Notes: generated by a model from the sequence alone, not told the origin. Numbered from the stretch's first letter, positions 46,348 to 55,104 are shown. The stretch: DNA of 62,580 bases from Frankia canadensis (GCF_900197875.1 NZ_FZMO01000046.1:1-62580), one strand, 5' to 3'. A program made the numbers and translations.

Positions 46348-47502
46348 GTGCGTCGCGCACCAGTCGCGTACAGCGCCATCGCCATTGTGATCGCGACGGG
46401 CGCCGTCGCATGCGGGGGAAGCGACTCGGGCGACTCCGGCGGCTCCGGCTCGACGGCCGCGAAGAAGACCGTCACCGTCACCCTGACCTCGAAGGGCTGT
46501 TCACCGGACACGGCGAACATCGAGTCGGGCCCGGTCACCTTCAAGATCGTGAACAAGGACGCCGGGGCCGTCACCGAGGCCGAGCTGATGAGCGGCGACA
46601 CCATCCTCGGCGAGAAGGAGAACATCACCCCGGGCCTGTCGGGGACGTTCTCGCTCAACGTCAGGCCCGGCAAGTACCAGCTGTACTGCCCGGGTGGGTC
46701 CGGCCCGGAGAAGGTCGACTTCACCGTGACGCAGGCGAGCGGCGCGACCGCCACCCGCAGCGCGGCGGTGACCACGGCGCTGGCCACCGCCAACACCGGC
46801 TATGCCACCTACGTCCGCCAGCAGGTGTCGGAGCTGGTGACGAACACCGCGGCCTTCGTCACGGCGGTGAAGTCCGGTGATCTCGACCAGGCGGCGAAGC
46901 TGTACGGTCCGCCGCGGCTGAACTACGAGCGGATCGAGCCGGTCGCCGAGTCGTTCGGCGACCTCGACCCGGCGATCGACGCCCGCATCGACGACGCCCC
47001 CGACGAGGCGCACTGGTCCGGCTTCCACCGCCTGGAGAAGGCGATCTTCGCGGACAGGTCACTGGCCGGCACCGGGCCGATCGCCGACCAGCTGGGCACC
47101 GACGTCGGCAAGCTGAACACGCTGGTGGCGAAGGCGACCTTCCAGCCGGCGCAGATCGCCAACGGCGCCACGGAGCTGCTCAACGAGGTCGGCAAGTCGA
47201 AGATCACCGGCGAGGAGGAGCGGTACGCCAAGCTCGACCTGCTCGACATCCAGGGCAACGTCGACGGCGCGGACAAGGCGTTCACGCTGCTGGAGCCGGC
47301 GCTGAAGACGCTCGACCCGAAGCTCGCCACGACCGTGCGCACCCGCTTCACCGCCATGTACAAGGCCCTGGAGCCCTACAAGAAGGGCGACGGCTACGTC
47401 AGCTACGACACCGTCACCCAGGACCAGCGCCGCGGCCTGTCCCAGGCCGTGGACGCGCTGGCCGAGCCGTTGTCCCAGGTCGCGGGCACAGTCGTCGCCT
47501 AG
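46348..47502 (+). CDS. efeO: Iron-binding lipoprotein EfeO
   Basis: 384 residues from the GTG at 46348, preceded by GGGGG. The N-terminus has a signal and lipobox (GAVACGGS). A cupredoxin-like N-terminal domain follows (VTLTSKGCSPDTANIESGPVTF, YQLYCPGGSGPE), then the C-terminal M75-like peptidase/imelysin domain. That domain contains the GxHxxE-type motif WSGFHRLEKAIF, with RLNYERIEPVAESFGDLD before it. EfeO captures iron at the cell surface for EfeU. A strong hairpin separates it from efeB. Confidence 0.92.
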   Translation: MRRAPVAYSAIAIVIATGAVACGGSDSGDSGGSGSTAAKKTVTVTLTSKGCSPDTANIESGPVTFKIVNKDAGAVTEAELMSGDTILGEKENITPGLSGTFSLNVRPGKYQLYCPGGSGPEKVDFTVTQASGATATRSAAVTTALATANTGYATYVRQQVSELVTNTAAFVTAVKSGDLDQAAKLYGPPRLNYERIEPVAESFGDLDPAIDARIDDAPDEAHWSGFHRLEKAIFADRSLAGTGPIADQLGTDVGKLNTLVAKATFQPAQIANGATELLNEVGKSKITGEEERYAKLDLLDIQGNVDGADKAFTLLEPALKTLDPKLATTVRTRFTAMYKALEPYKKGDGYVSYDTVTQDQRRGLSQAVDALAEPLSQVAGTVVA

Positions 47503-47517
47503 CGCCGCCGGCAGGCA

Positions 47518-47558
47518 GGCATGGGGGCCCGGTGGCGACGCCGCCCGGCCCCCATGCC
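47518..47558. promoter_or_regulatory. Strong hairpin between efeO and efeB
   Basis: GGCATGGGGGCC (47518-47529) and GGCCCCCATGCC (47547-47558) are exact reverse complements with a 17-base loop. It lies within the operon and lacks a U-run, so partial termination or mRNA stabilisation could set EfeO above EfeB. Confidence 0.65.
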
Positions 47559-47600
47559 CAGGGCGACCCCACGTCCCCGGGAAGGTAAGGAGCGAACACC

Positions 47601-48854
47601 ATGGTCGAGCGGATCAGCCTGTCGCGCCGGCGTGCCCTGTTCGGCGCCGCGGGTCTCGCCGGGGCCGGTGCGGTCGCCGCGACGGCCGCGGCCTGTTCGG
47701 ACGACCCGCCGCCCGCGACGGCGGTGTCCCCGCGCGGGGTGGTGGCCTTCCACGGCCCCCGCCAGGCGGGCATCATCACCGACGCGCAGGACCGGCTCGC
47801 CTTCGCCGCCTTCGACGTCTCCGCCGGGGTGAGCAGGGAGGAGCTGCGCACGCTGCTCGTCGGCTGGACGGCGGCGGCGGCGCGGATGGCCGCCGGGCAG
47901 GCCGTCGCCGACGACGAGGCCGCGCCGCAGTCCCCGCCGCGCGACACTGGCGAGGCGATCGGCCTGACCGCCGGGAACCTGACGATCACCTTCGGGGTGG
48001 GGCCCAGCCTGTTCGACAACCGGTTCGGGCTGGCGTCACGGCGCCCGGCGGCGCTCGCCGACATCCCGCCGCTGCCCGGCGACAACCTCGACCCGCTGCG
48101 CAGTCGCGGCGACCTGTGCGTGCAGGCGTGCGCGGACGATCCGCAGGTCGCCTTCCACGCGGTGCGCAACCTGCGCCGGCTGGCCCAGGGCACGGCGGTG
48201 CTGCGCTGGTTCCAGCTCGGCTTCGGCCGGACCAGCACGACCAGTTCCGACCAGGACACCCCGCGCAACCTGATGGGCTTCAAGGACGGCACCAACAACA
48301 TCAAGCGCGAGGACGCCGCGTCGCTGGACAAGCACGTCTGGGTCGGCGCCGACGGCGACCAGGCCTGGATGCGCGGCGGCACCTACGTCGTCACCCGCCG
48401 CATCCGGATGCTGCTGGAGTCCTGGGACCGCGACTACCTGCGCGACCAGGAGCAGGTGTTCGGCCGGGCGAAGGCCAGCGGCGCGCCGCTGGGCGCCGCC
48501 GAGGAGTTCGACCCGGTGCCGCTGGGCGCCAAGGACGCCGGCGGTGAGCTGATCATCGCCGCGGACGCCCACATCCGCCTCGCCGCCCCGGCCAGCAACG
48601 GCGGCGTGACGCTGCTGCGCCGCGGCTACTCCTACACCGACGGCGTCAACCAGGAGACCGGCCAGCTCGACGCCGGCCTGTTCTTCATCGCCTTCCAGCG
48701 CGACCCGCGCACCGGGTTCATCCCGGTCCAGCGCCGGCTCGCCGCGTCGGACGCCCTCAACGAGTACATCCAGCACACCTCGAGCGCCGTGTTCGCGGTC
48801 CCGCCCGGGGTACGCGACGGGCGCGACTACTGGGCCAGCGGCCTGCTCGCCTGA
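47601..48854 (+). CDS. efeB: Dye-decolourising peroxidase EfeB (deferrochelatase-type)
   Basis: 417 residues. The N-terminus SLSRRRALFGAAGLAGAG is a Tat signal, so the haem enzyme is exported folded. The DyP motif GFKDGTNNIK (G-x-x-D-G, near residue 228) supplies the distal Asp; the distal Arg and proximal His regions are in the second half (VAFHAVRNLRRLAQG before it, VTRRIRMLLESWDRD after). GVTLLRRGYSYTDGVNQETGQLDAGLFFIAFQRDP is typical of EfeB. It oxidises Fe(II) or releases iron from haem for EfeO/EfeU. Confidence 0.94.
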   Translation: MVERISLSRRRALFGAAGLAGAGAVAATAAACSDDPPPATAVSPRGVVAFHGPRQAGIITDAQDRLAFAAFDVSAGVSREELRTLLVGWTAAAARMAAGQAVADDEAAPQSPPRDTGEAIGLTAGNLTITFGVGPSLFDNRFGLASRRPAALADIPPLPGDNLDPLRSRGDLCVQACADDPQVAFHAVRNLRRLAQGTAVLRWFQLGFGRTSTTSSDQDTPRNLMGFKDGTNNIKREDAASLDKHVWVGADGDQAWMRGGTYVVTRRIRMLLESWDRDYLRDQEQVFGRAKASGAPLGAAEEFDPVPLGAKDAGGELIIAADAHIRLAAPASNGGVTLLRRGYSYTDGVNQETGQLDAGLFFIAFQRDPRTGFIPVQRRLAASDALNEYIQHTSSAVFAVPPGVRDGRDYWASGLLA

Positions 48855-48882
48855 GCATCGCGGCGGCCCCCGGCCGATGACC

Positions 48883-49668
48883 TCAGTCGAGCAGGGCGGG
48901 GGCGCTCGGGTCGTCGAGGAAGGCGAACATCATCACCAGCTGTGCCGCCGTGTTGCGCCTGGCGGACAGCGGCGGCAGCGCGTCGCGGGCGAACCAGCCG
49001 ACCTCGGACGTCTCCAGGCCCGCGCCGGCCGTCCCGCCGACCACCCGGCAGCGGATGAAGACCTTGTAGGTGTCGTTCGGGTACGGCGGGTGCGCGTGCC
49101 GGCGCTTGTCGAGGACGCCGAGCAGGCGCACCGGCTCCGCCTCCAGCCCCGCCTCCTCCCGGATCTCCTTGACGACGACCTCGGACGGAGTGAGCCCCAC
49201 GTCCGCCCAGCCGCCGGGCAGCGCCCACCCGCCGTCCTCCTTCTCCCGGACGAGCAGGATCCGGTCACCGTCGAACAGCACCCCGCGGACGTCGACCTTC
49301 GGCGTCTGGTAACCGACCTCCCCGCCGAAGATGCCCTCCGCGACGGGGACGGTGACGGCGGCGCAGCGGGCCGCGATGCGGTAGCTGAGGTGGCGGAGCT
49401 GCTCGAACCGCTCCAGGTCGAAGGGGTCACGGGAGTAGGCGAGGCCTGCCTGGGCGATGGAGTGCAGTTCACGCACCCACGGCAGCCACTGCGGGTTGCG
49501 CGACCCGACGTCGATCCACGGCGGTTCGGTGCCGGCCGCCGCCACGGACGCGGGCACGGACGCGGGCACGGACGCGGGCACGGACGCGGGCACGGACGCG
49601 GGCACGGGCACGGGCGGGGACGCGGGCACGGGCGGGGACGCGCAGGGCGCGTCGGGATCGTCGCTCAT
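48883..49668 (-). CDS. Nudix hydrolase with Nudix_N_2-type N-terminal domain
   Basis: 261 residues from the ATG at 49668, with AGAGG about 9 bases upstream; a GTG at 49686 is possible. Residues about 45-125 (WVRELHSIAQAGLAYSRDPFDLERFEQLR) match the Nudix_N_2 domain of YjhB-like ADP-sugar hydrolases. The Nudix box is GGWADVGLTPSEVVVKEIREEAGL. The N-terminus has a run of VPAS repeats from five 12-bp units. It converges with efeB 28 bp away. The substrate is unproven. Confidence 0.88.
   Translation of the reverse strand: MSDDPDAPCASPPVPASPPVPVPASVPASVPASVPASVPASVAAAGTEPPWIDVGSRNPQWLPWVRELHSIAQAGLAYSRDPFDLERFEQLRHLSYRIAARCAAVTVPVAEGIFGGEVGYQTPKVDVRGVLFDGDRILLVREKEDGGWALPGGWADVGLTPSEVVVKEIREEAGLEAEPVRLLGVLDKRRHAHPPYPNDTYKVFIRCRVVGGTAGAGLETSEVGWFARDALPPLSARRNTAAQLVMMFAFLDDPSAPALLD
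49546..49605. repeat. Five perfect 12-bp tandem repeats (GGACGCGGGCAC)
   Basis: GGACGCGGGCAC occurs five times in a row, followed by two copies of a related 18-base unit to about 49640. It encodes VPAS repeats at the N-terminus of the Nudix protein. Copy number can change without breaking the frame. Confidence 0.93.
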
Positions 49669-49716
49669 GCGGTGATCCTCTCGCACCCCCTGAATTGAAC
49701 CGGTCGCAGCCCGCTC

Positions 49717-50469
49717 TCACTCGGCCGCGGAGCGGCGGCCCACGACCAGGGAGGCGAGTGCCCGCTGGATGTTCTCCTCAGTGACGGCCGGGTCGACGCC
49801 GGCGTCGCTGAGAACCCCGGAACCGTCCTCCAGGGCCAGCAGGGCGAGCAGGATGTGCTCGGTGCCGACGTAGTTGTGGCCGAGCCGCAGGGCCTCCCGG
49901 AAGGTGAGCTCCAGCGCCTGCCGCGCGTCGGCGTCGAAGGGGACCAGGGCCGGCGTCTGCTCGACCGCGGGCGGCAGCGCCGCGGTGGCCGCCCGGCCGA
50001 GCTCGTCCAGGTCGATCCCCTGTTCCTGGAGGGCGTTGGCGGCGACGGCGCCGGTCTCGCCGATCAGTCCGAGGACGAGGTGGGCGGGGGTGATCGTGTC
50101 GTTGTGGGCGGTGTGCGCCGCGTTCTGCGCGGTGATGACGACGTTGCGGGCGCGGGGGGTGTAGCGGCTGAAGCCGGCGTCGCCCGGGTTCGCCGCGTCA
50201 CCGGCGCCCTTCGGGACGAACCGCTTCTGCGCAGCCTGCTTGGTCACGCCCAGGCTGCGGCCGATCTCGGTCCAGGACGCGCCGGAGCGGCGGGCCTGGT
50301 CGACGAAGTGGCCGATCAGATGGTCGGCGACCTCACCGAGGTGGTCGGCGATCAGGACCGCGTTGGACAGCTGGTCCAGCGCGTCGTCGGGGTGTGCCGA
50401 GCGGATGCCGTCGATCAGGTCGTCGAGACGGACGGTGCGGGACATCCGAACGGACTCGCTCTCACTCAT
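49717..50469 (-). CDS. HTH-Clp N-terminal domain protein
   Basis: 250 residues from the ATG at 50469; ATG 50445 and ATG 50481 are alternatives, and none has a good ribosome site. An N-terminal helix-turn-helix is visible: RRSGASWTEIGRSLGVTKQAAQKRF (residues about 55-80). A double Clp-N repeat follows: YTPRARNVVITAQNAAHTAHNDTITPAHLVLGLI and DADARQALELTFREALRLGHNYVGTEHILLALL. The ATPase modules of ClpC are absent. This looks like a DNA-binding protein that senses Clp-type adaptors or substrates. Two palindromes at its 5' end suggest autoregulation. Confidence 0.88.
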   Translation of the reverse strand: MSESESVRMSRTVRLDDLIDGIRSAHPDDALDQLSNAVLIADHLGEVADHLIGHFVDQARRSGASWTEIGRSLGVTKQAAQKRFVPKGAGDAANPGDAGFSRYTPRARNVVITAQNAAHTAHNDTITPAHLVLGLIGETGAVAANALQEQGIDLDELGRAATAALPPAVEQTPALVPFDADARQALELTFREALRLGHNYVGTEHILLALLALEDGSGVLSDAGVDPAVTEENIQRALASLVVGRRSAAE

Positions 50470-50518
50470 GCCGTCAACCATAGGTTGACGGCATGAGAGC
50501 GTCAACCGTGGGTTGACG
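50467..50518. promoter_or_regulatory. Two palindromes (CGTCAACC-N3-GGTTGACG) at the Clp-N gene start
   Basis: CATGCCGTCAACC (50467-50479), ATA, and GGTTGACGGCATG (50483-50495) form a perfect 13-bp-arm palindrome. A second, CGTCAACC-GTG-GGTTGACG, is at 50500-50518. The centres are 28 bp apart, nearly three helical turns. The first overlaps the ATG at 50469. They are very likely operators, probably for the HTH of the protein itself. Confidence 0.85.
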
Positions 50519-51013
50519 GCACCCACGCGCGACGGGTTCCCTCACGGCTTGCCGTGGCAGCGTTCCGACAGCGTCACGGCGACCCGTGTCGCATAATCAG
50601 GGGCAACACGGACACCAAGTCCGGTATTCGCGACACGACGCCGCCATGCCCCGCACGCGCTTCCCACCTACGGGAAGTCCGCCCGGTACGCGGCTTACTG
50701 CGAGGCGGTGGGCGCCGCCCGGCCGCGCGCATGGCACCGTGTTCGTGAAGCATCAGAAAATACACGGCGGACACCGCGCCATTCGGCGGTGCATCGCTCA
50801 TCAGGGAATGTGCCACAGCCAGGAGCCGGGCGCGGAGACCGGCCTTTCGAAACCACCTCGCCGAGAATCCGAACATCCGGCGCCGACCCGGCCATGGGAT
50901 GAGGAGTATTCATGCGCGGCTATGCACTACGTGCCGCACGCCGTCGCGGACACCCTGTCGTGGGTGCGGGTGCGGGTGCGGGCCGCCGGCGGACGACGGC
51001 CCACACCGGACGG
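50519..51013. other. Spacer without supported genes
   Basis: About 495 bp. The open frames on either strand show no known domain. GCATAAT near 50591 resembles a -10 element, but no gene follows it convincingly. It may include the transcript leader of the Clp-N gene and the 3' side of the lectin-like gene. Confidence 0.4.
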
Positions 51014-51274
51014 TCAGGAGGCGGCGGTACCGCGGTAGCCGACCGGGCCCTCACCCGGGAACTGCGCGGCCCCCTGGAAGGTGGCGCCGTTGTCGAAGAA
51101 CAGGACGTTCCCGCTGCCCTGCGGTCCCGACCAGCTCACCTGCGTGCCGGTGGCGGGCCGGCCGGACTGCGGAACGACGCCGTTGCGGTTGCTGATGACG
51201 ACCTGCAGGTCAGCGTCCTTGTGCCAGTCGGCGCCCGGGCCGCCCCACTGGATCTCGGTGTGGTAAAGGGCCAT
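51014..51274 (-). CDS. OAA-family lectin-like small protein (single repeat)
   Basis: 86 residues from the ATG at 51274, with GGTGGGAG just upstream. The N-terminus ALYHTEIQWGGPGADWH matches the start of the Oscillatoria agardhii agglutinin repeat (ALYNVENQWGG...). The C-terminus FQGAAQFPGEGPVGYRGT matches the repeat end (GTMTYAGEGPIGFRAT). Those two segments form the mannose-binding loops in the OAA family. Known members carry two or more repeats of about 66 residues; here there is one, with a longer middle (SNRNGVVPQ, then a Gly/Ser loop). No signal peptide is seen. The ligand is inferred, not shown. Confidence 0.7.
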   Translation of the reverse strand: MALYHTEIQWGGPGADWHKDADLQVVISNRNGVVPQSGRPATGTQVSWSGPQGSGNVLFFDNGATFQGAAQFPGEGPVGYRGTAAS

Positions 51275-51499
51275 GTCTCCCACCTTTCATGTACGCGCAA
51301 CCATTCCCGGCCGCGCCCGACCATGCCGACGAAAGAAAACACCATCCCGCGCCACCGACCCATGCCGCGACCCAGGACGCCGGCAGCTCACCACGTCGGC
51401 CGGAAAATGTGAGCCCCCGTTTCACCACCCGCTGCCAGAATCCTTGTGGCGACCGGGTGCAGAGCGAGCGTAACGAGACCGGAACTCGCTGACAACACC

Positions 51500-51509
51500 T
51501 TGTCGACAA
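51500..51509. promoter_or_regulatory. TTGTCGACAA palindrome upstream of the lectin-like gene
   Basis: A perfect 10-bp palindrome lies about 226 bp upstream of the lectin-like start and 56 bp after the SurE-like stop, in a relatively AT-rich patch. It may be an operator. The evidence is symmetry only. Confidence 0.3.
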
Positions 51510-51564
51510 AAACGCGGTACGGAATAGGCAGAGCCTAGTTTGCCCGTATTGCACCCGGGCCGGG

Positions 51565-52491
51565 TTATTCGGGCTGGCGGGCGGGGACGGTGGTCAGGGT
51601 CGCGAAGCCGGCGTTGAACGCGCCGACCTCGTCGTCTGACGTGATCGTGGCGGTGCAGGTCTGCGTCGTCCGGGTGGCCGCCGGGTCGGCCACCCTCGCC
51701 TCGCTGGCGAGCTCCCGCACCCCCCGGACCGCCCCACCGGCGAAGCAGTTCGGGACGTTCAGGTTGGCGACGGTCTGGGTGGCGGCGGACCCGCCCACGG
51801 CGCTCGCCGGCTGGCCCCCGGCCGCGGAGGTGGCGAGCAGGTTCGCGCGGTGCGCGGAGATCCAGGCGAGGACCTGCGCGACGGCGGGCCCGTAGTCGTA
51901 GGTGTCGCCGAGGCCGGCGCTCGCGGCCAGCGCCGGGATGCCCCGCCGCGCGGCGGCGCGGGCCGCGCCGACGGTGCCGGACGTGCCGAGATCGGGCCCG
52001 AGGTTCTGGCCCTCGTGGATCCCGGCGACGACGAGATCGGGCCGCAGGCCCAGATCGTCGAGGGCCACCGCGACGGCGTCCGCGGGAAAGCCGCTCACCT
52101 CGGTGGCGCGCTGGCCGGTGGCCGTCGTCGTGTCACCGTGGGTGATCTGGCCGCCGCTGCTCCGGTCGCCGGTGCCGCTCTGGTTGGCCGCCGGCGCCAC
52201 GATGCGCACGGTCGTGCCCGGCAGGGTCGCGAGGGCGTGCGCGAGCGCGTCGACGCCGGCCGAGCCGACCCCGTCGTCGCTGGTGACGAGCACGTCGAGG
52301 ACGGTGTCCACCGGCCTGGCCGTGGCCGTCGCGGCGGCTTTGGGACCGGCCGCGCCCGCCGGCGCGGTCGCGGTGGGCGCGGTGCTGGCGGGCGCGGGAC
52401 CGGCGGGATCCTCGCCGGATCCGCACCCGGTGACGCAGCCGAGCAGGACCGCCGCCGCCGCGACGGTGAGCCGGGCGGGTTTCATGGCCAC
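51565..52491 (-). CDS. SurE-like nucleotidase/phosphatase lipoprotein
   Basis: 308 residues from the GTG at 52491, with AGGAG 7 bases upstream. The N-terminus has a lipoprotein signal ending GCVTGC, then an Ala/Pro/Thr linker. The mature domain is SurE-like: VLVTSDDGVGSAGVDALAHAL (the S/N-D-D-G metal motif near residue 70), VAPAANQSGTGDRSS and VVAGIHEGQNLGPDLGTSGTVGAARAA (the conserved Asn near residue 163). SurE proteins are metal-dependent 5'/3'-nucleotidases and polyphosphatases. Lipid anchoring suggests an extracellular role such as nucleotide or phosphate scavenging. Confidence 0.87.
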   Translation of the reverse strand: MAMKPARLTVAAAAVLLGCVTGCGSGEDPAGPAPASTAPTATAPAGAAGPKAAATATARPVDTVLDVLVTSDDGVGSAGVDALAHALATLPGTTVRIVAPAANQSGTGDRSSGGQITHGDTTTATGQRATEVSGFPADAVAVALDDLGLRPDLVVAGIHEGQNLGPDLGTSGTVGAARAAARRGIPALAASAGLGDTYDYGPAVAQVLAWISAHRANLLATSAAGGQPASAVGGSAATQTVANLNVPNCFAGGAVRGVRELASEARVADPAATRTTQTCTATITSDDEVGAFNAGFATLTTVPARQPE

Positions 52492-52621
52492 AACAGTGCT
52501 CCTGACCTGCGAAGACGCAAGGAAGTCAGCGGGATCGGTGCCGGTTGGTACACCTTTTACCGGCTACCTCGCGTCATGTCATCCCGCTGGCGGCGTCGAG
52601 CAGCCGACAGGCGGGGTCGGG

Positions 52622-53518
52622 TCAGGCCCGTGACCGGGACGCGGGCTCCGGCGGGTACGCCGCCGCGGTGCTGGCCGCGACGCGGACGAAGGCGGCGACG
52701 GCCATGGAGCACGAGGAGCGCGGCCAGGCGACCACCAGGGTGCACGGGACCAGGTCGCGGACGTTGCGGTACGCGAGGCCGGGTCGCGGGTGGCGGCGCG
52801 CGACCGAGAGCGGCGCGAACCAGACCACGCCGCCGAGCTCGACCAGGTGGAAGATCTGCGCGAGGTCCAGCCGCGGCCCACTCCCCGAGGCCGCGCCAGG
52901 GGCGAGGGTGCCGCCGTCGACGTCCGCGGGCTGGCCGTCGGGCAGGACCCTGCCGGCGAGGTCGGCGAGGCACAGGGTTGAGCGGGCGGCCAGCGGGTCC
53001 GCGGCGGCGAGCGCGACCAGGCGTGGCTCGGTCAGCAGCGGTTCGAGGTCCAGCTCGCGGTCGTCGAAGGGGGTGGCGACGAGCGCGACGTCGGCTCGGC
53101 CGTCCCGCAGCGCCGGGGTCTGGTCACCGCGCCCGCCGAGCAGCAGTTCCACCGGCAGCGACGCCCGCTCGCGGCGATAGGCGTCGAGGATCCGCGACAG
53201 CAGCCCGGCGTCGTGGTCGGCGGCGAGCCGCAGCCCGGGCCCGCCGCCACCGGCGCGGCGCGCCCGGCGCTCGGCGGCGCTGACCGCGTCGAGGGCGGTG
53301 CGGGCCTCGCGCAGCAGGACGTCGCCGGCCGTGGTGAGCGCGACCTGGCGGGTGGTGCGCTCGAACAACTGGACGCCGAGCTGGCGTTCGAGATCGCGGA
53401 TCGCCCGGGACAGCGGCGGCTGCGCCATTCCCAGCCGGCTGGCCGCCCGCCCGAAATGCAGCTCCTCGGCCACGGCGACGAAGTACCGCAACTGCCGCGT
53501 CTCCAGCTCGCCGCCCAT
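52622..53518 (-). CDS. LysR-family transcriptional regulator
   Basis: 298 residues. The HTH region is ELETRQLRYFVAVAEELHFG then RAASRLGMAQPPLSRAIRDLERQLG. The effector domain follows (GGPGLRLAADHDAGLLSRIL, SLPVELLLGG, ALVATPFDDRELDLEPLL). It is divergent from the acyl-CoA carboxylase gene (125-bp spacer), a likely target. The inducer is unknown. Confidence 0.92.
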   Translation of the reverse strand: MGGELETRQLRYFVAVAEELHFGRAASRLGMAQPPLSRAIRDLERQLGVQLFERTTRQVALTTAGDVLLREARTALDAVSAAERRARRAGGGGPGLRLAADHDAGLLSRILDAYRRERASLPVELLLGGRGDQTPALRDGRADVALVATPFDDRELDLEPLLTEPRLVALAAADPLAARSTLCLADLAGRVLPDGQPADVDGGTLAPGAASGSGPRLDLAQIFHLVELGGVVWFAPLSVARRHPRPGLAYRNVRDLVPCTLVVAWPRSSCSMAVAAFVRVAASTAAAYPPEPASRSRA

Positions 53519-53643
53519 ACCGGCAGGGTATCAACCGGCCTGCCGGCGCTTGAGCTGGCTTATAGGGAGACGAAAGGCCGGCGCCGCATCATCGGAAGAG
53601 GTCGTACGGCCGTCGGCGGGACGATCCGCGGGAGAGGGGCGTC

Positions 53644-55104
53644 ATGGCGGAGGTAACGAGCGGCGAGCGGGTACGGCTTGTCGTCCCGGAACAGGATGTC
53701 CGCGGCCCACACCGACGGCTGTCCGCGCTGTTCGATCCCGGCACGTTCGCGGCGTTCCCCACGGTCGCCGCCAGCCGGGTGGCGGCGGGGCGCGGCCGGG
53801 TCGACGGGAGCGAGGTGGTCGCCTTCTGCACGGACGCGACCCGGATGGGTGGTGCCCTCGGCGCGGACGGCGCCGGGCAGATCGTCGCGGCGATCGAGGA
53901 GGCGGTGCGGACCGGGCAGCCGGTGATCGGGCTGTGGCACTCCGGCGGGGCGAGTCTCGCCGAGGGGGTGCAGGCCCTCGACGGCATCGGCCGGATCTTC
54001 GCCGCGATGATCCACGCGTCGGGCCGGGTCCCGCAGGTCTCGGTGGTGCTCGGGCCGGCGGCGGGCGGCGCGGCGTACGGGCCGGCGCTGACCGACGTCG
54101 TCATCATGGCGCCGGCCGGCCGGGTGTTCGTCACCGGACCGGACGTCGTGCGCAGCGTGACCGGCGAGGTGATCGACATGGCGGGGCTCGGTGGCCCGCA
54201 GGCGCACGGTCGCCGCTCCGGGGTGGTACACGTGCTGGCCACCTCGGAGGGTGACGCGCTGGCCCGGGCCCGGCGGATCACCTCGCTGCTGACCGGGCAG
54301 CCGCGCTTCGCCCTCGACCCGGCCCGCGACGACGAGCTCGATCCGGGTGAGGCCGCGCGGCCCGACCCGCGCACGCTGCTGCCGGAGCGTCCGCGGCGCG
54401 CCTACGACGTACGGCCACTGGTGCTGCGCCTGCTCGACGAGGGGCCGCATCCGTTCGAGGAGCTCCAGCCGCGATGGGCGGCGAACGCGGTGATCGGGCT
54501 CGGGCGGCTGTACGGGCAGGCGGTCGGGGTCATCGCGAACAACCCGATCCGCAAGGGTGGCTGCCTGGATTCGCTGAGTGCGGAGAAGATCTCCCGGTTC
54601 GTGCGGATGTGCGACGCCTTCGGCCTTCCCCTGGTGGTGCTCGTCGACGTGCCCGGCTACCTGCCCGGGGTGGGCCAGGAGTGGGAGGGCGTCGTGCGGC
54701 GCGGGGCCAAGCTGCTCTACGCGTTCGCCGAGGCGACCGTGCCCCGAGTGACGCTGGTGACCCGCAAGTCGTTCGGCGGGGCGTACATCGCGATGAACTC
54801 GCGGTCACTCGGGGCCACCGCCGTGCTCGCCTGGCCGGAGGCGGAGGTCGCGGTGATGGGCGCCGAGGCCGCGGTCGGAATCCTGCACCGGCGGGCCCTC
54901 GCCGCGGCGGGCGAATCCGACCGGCCGGCACTGCTCGCCCGACTCGCCGAGGAACACGCGCTGGCGGCTGGCGGGGTTGACCGCGGGCTGGCCCTCGGCG
55001 TCATCGACGCCGTCATCGAGCCGACCGACACCCGCCGCCGCATCGCCGAGGCTCTCGCCGACGCGCCGCCGCGGCGCGGCCGCCATGGCAACATCCCGCT
55101 GTAG
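53644..55104 (+). CDS. Acyl-CoA carboxylase carboxyltransferase subunit (AccD-like)
   Basis: 486 residues, ATG preceded by GAGAGGGG. It has two crotonase-like halves: the N-half with GQPVIGLWHSGGASLAEGVQ and VVLGPAAGGAAYGPALTD, and the C-half with NNPIRKGGCLDSLSAEKISR, VLVDVPGYLPGVGQEWEGVV and the acyl-CoA loop KSFGGAYIAMNSRSLGA, ending RRGRHGNIPL. These are hallmarks of actinobacterial AccD/PccB carboxyltransferases. It transfers CO2 from biotin to an acyl-CoA. No biotin carboxylase is nearby, so it must borrow one. The acyl specificity cannot be assigned. LysR control is likely. Confidence 0.93.
   Translation: MAEVTSGERVRLVVPEQDVRGPHRRLSALFDPGTFAAFPTVAASRVAAGRGRVDGSEVVAFCTDATRMGGALGADGAGQIVAAIEEAVRTGQPVIGLWHSGGASLAEGVQALDGIGRIFAAMIHASGRVPQVSVVLGPAAGGAAYGPALTDVVIMAPAGRVFVTGPDVVRSVTGEVIDMAGLGGPQAHGRRSGVVHVLATSEGDALARARRITSLLTGQPRFALDPARDDELDPGEAARPDPRTLLPERPRRAYDVRPLVLRLLDEGPHPFEELQPRWAANAVIGLGRLYGQAVGVIANNPIRKGGCLDSLSAEKISRFVRMCDAFGLPLVVLVDVPGYLPGVGQEWEGVVRRGAKLLYAFAEATVPRVTLVTRKSFGGAYIAMNSRSLGATAVLAWPEAEVAVMGAEAAVGILHRRALAAAGESDRPALLARLAEEHALAAGGVDRGLALGVIDAVIEPTDTRRRIAEALADAPPRRGRHGNIPL

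Noticed and set aside
50574-50876. 100-residue minus-strand frame upstream of the Clp-N gene
   Set aside because: It has no ribosome site, domain or plausible composition; kept as non-coding.
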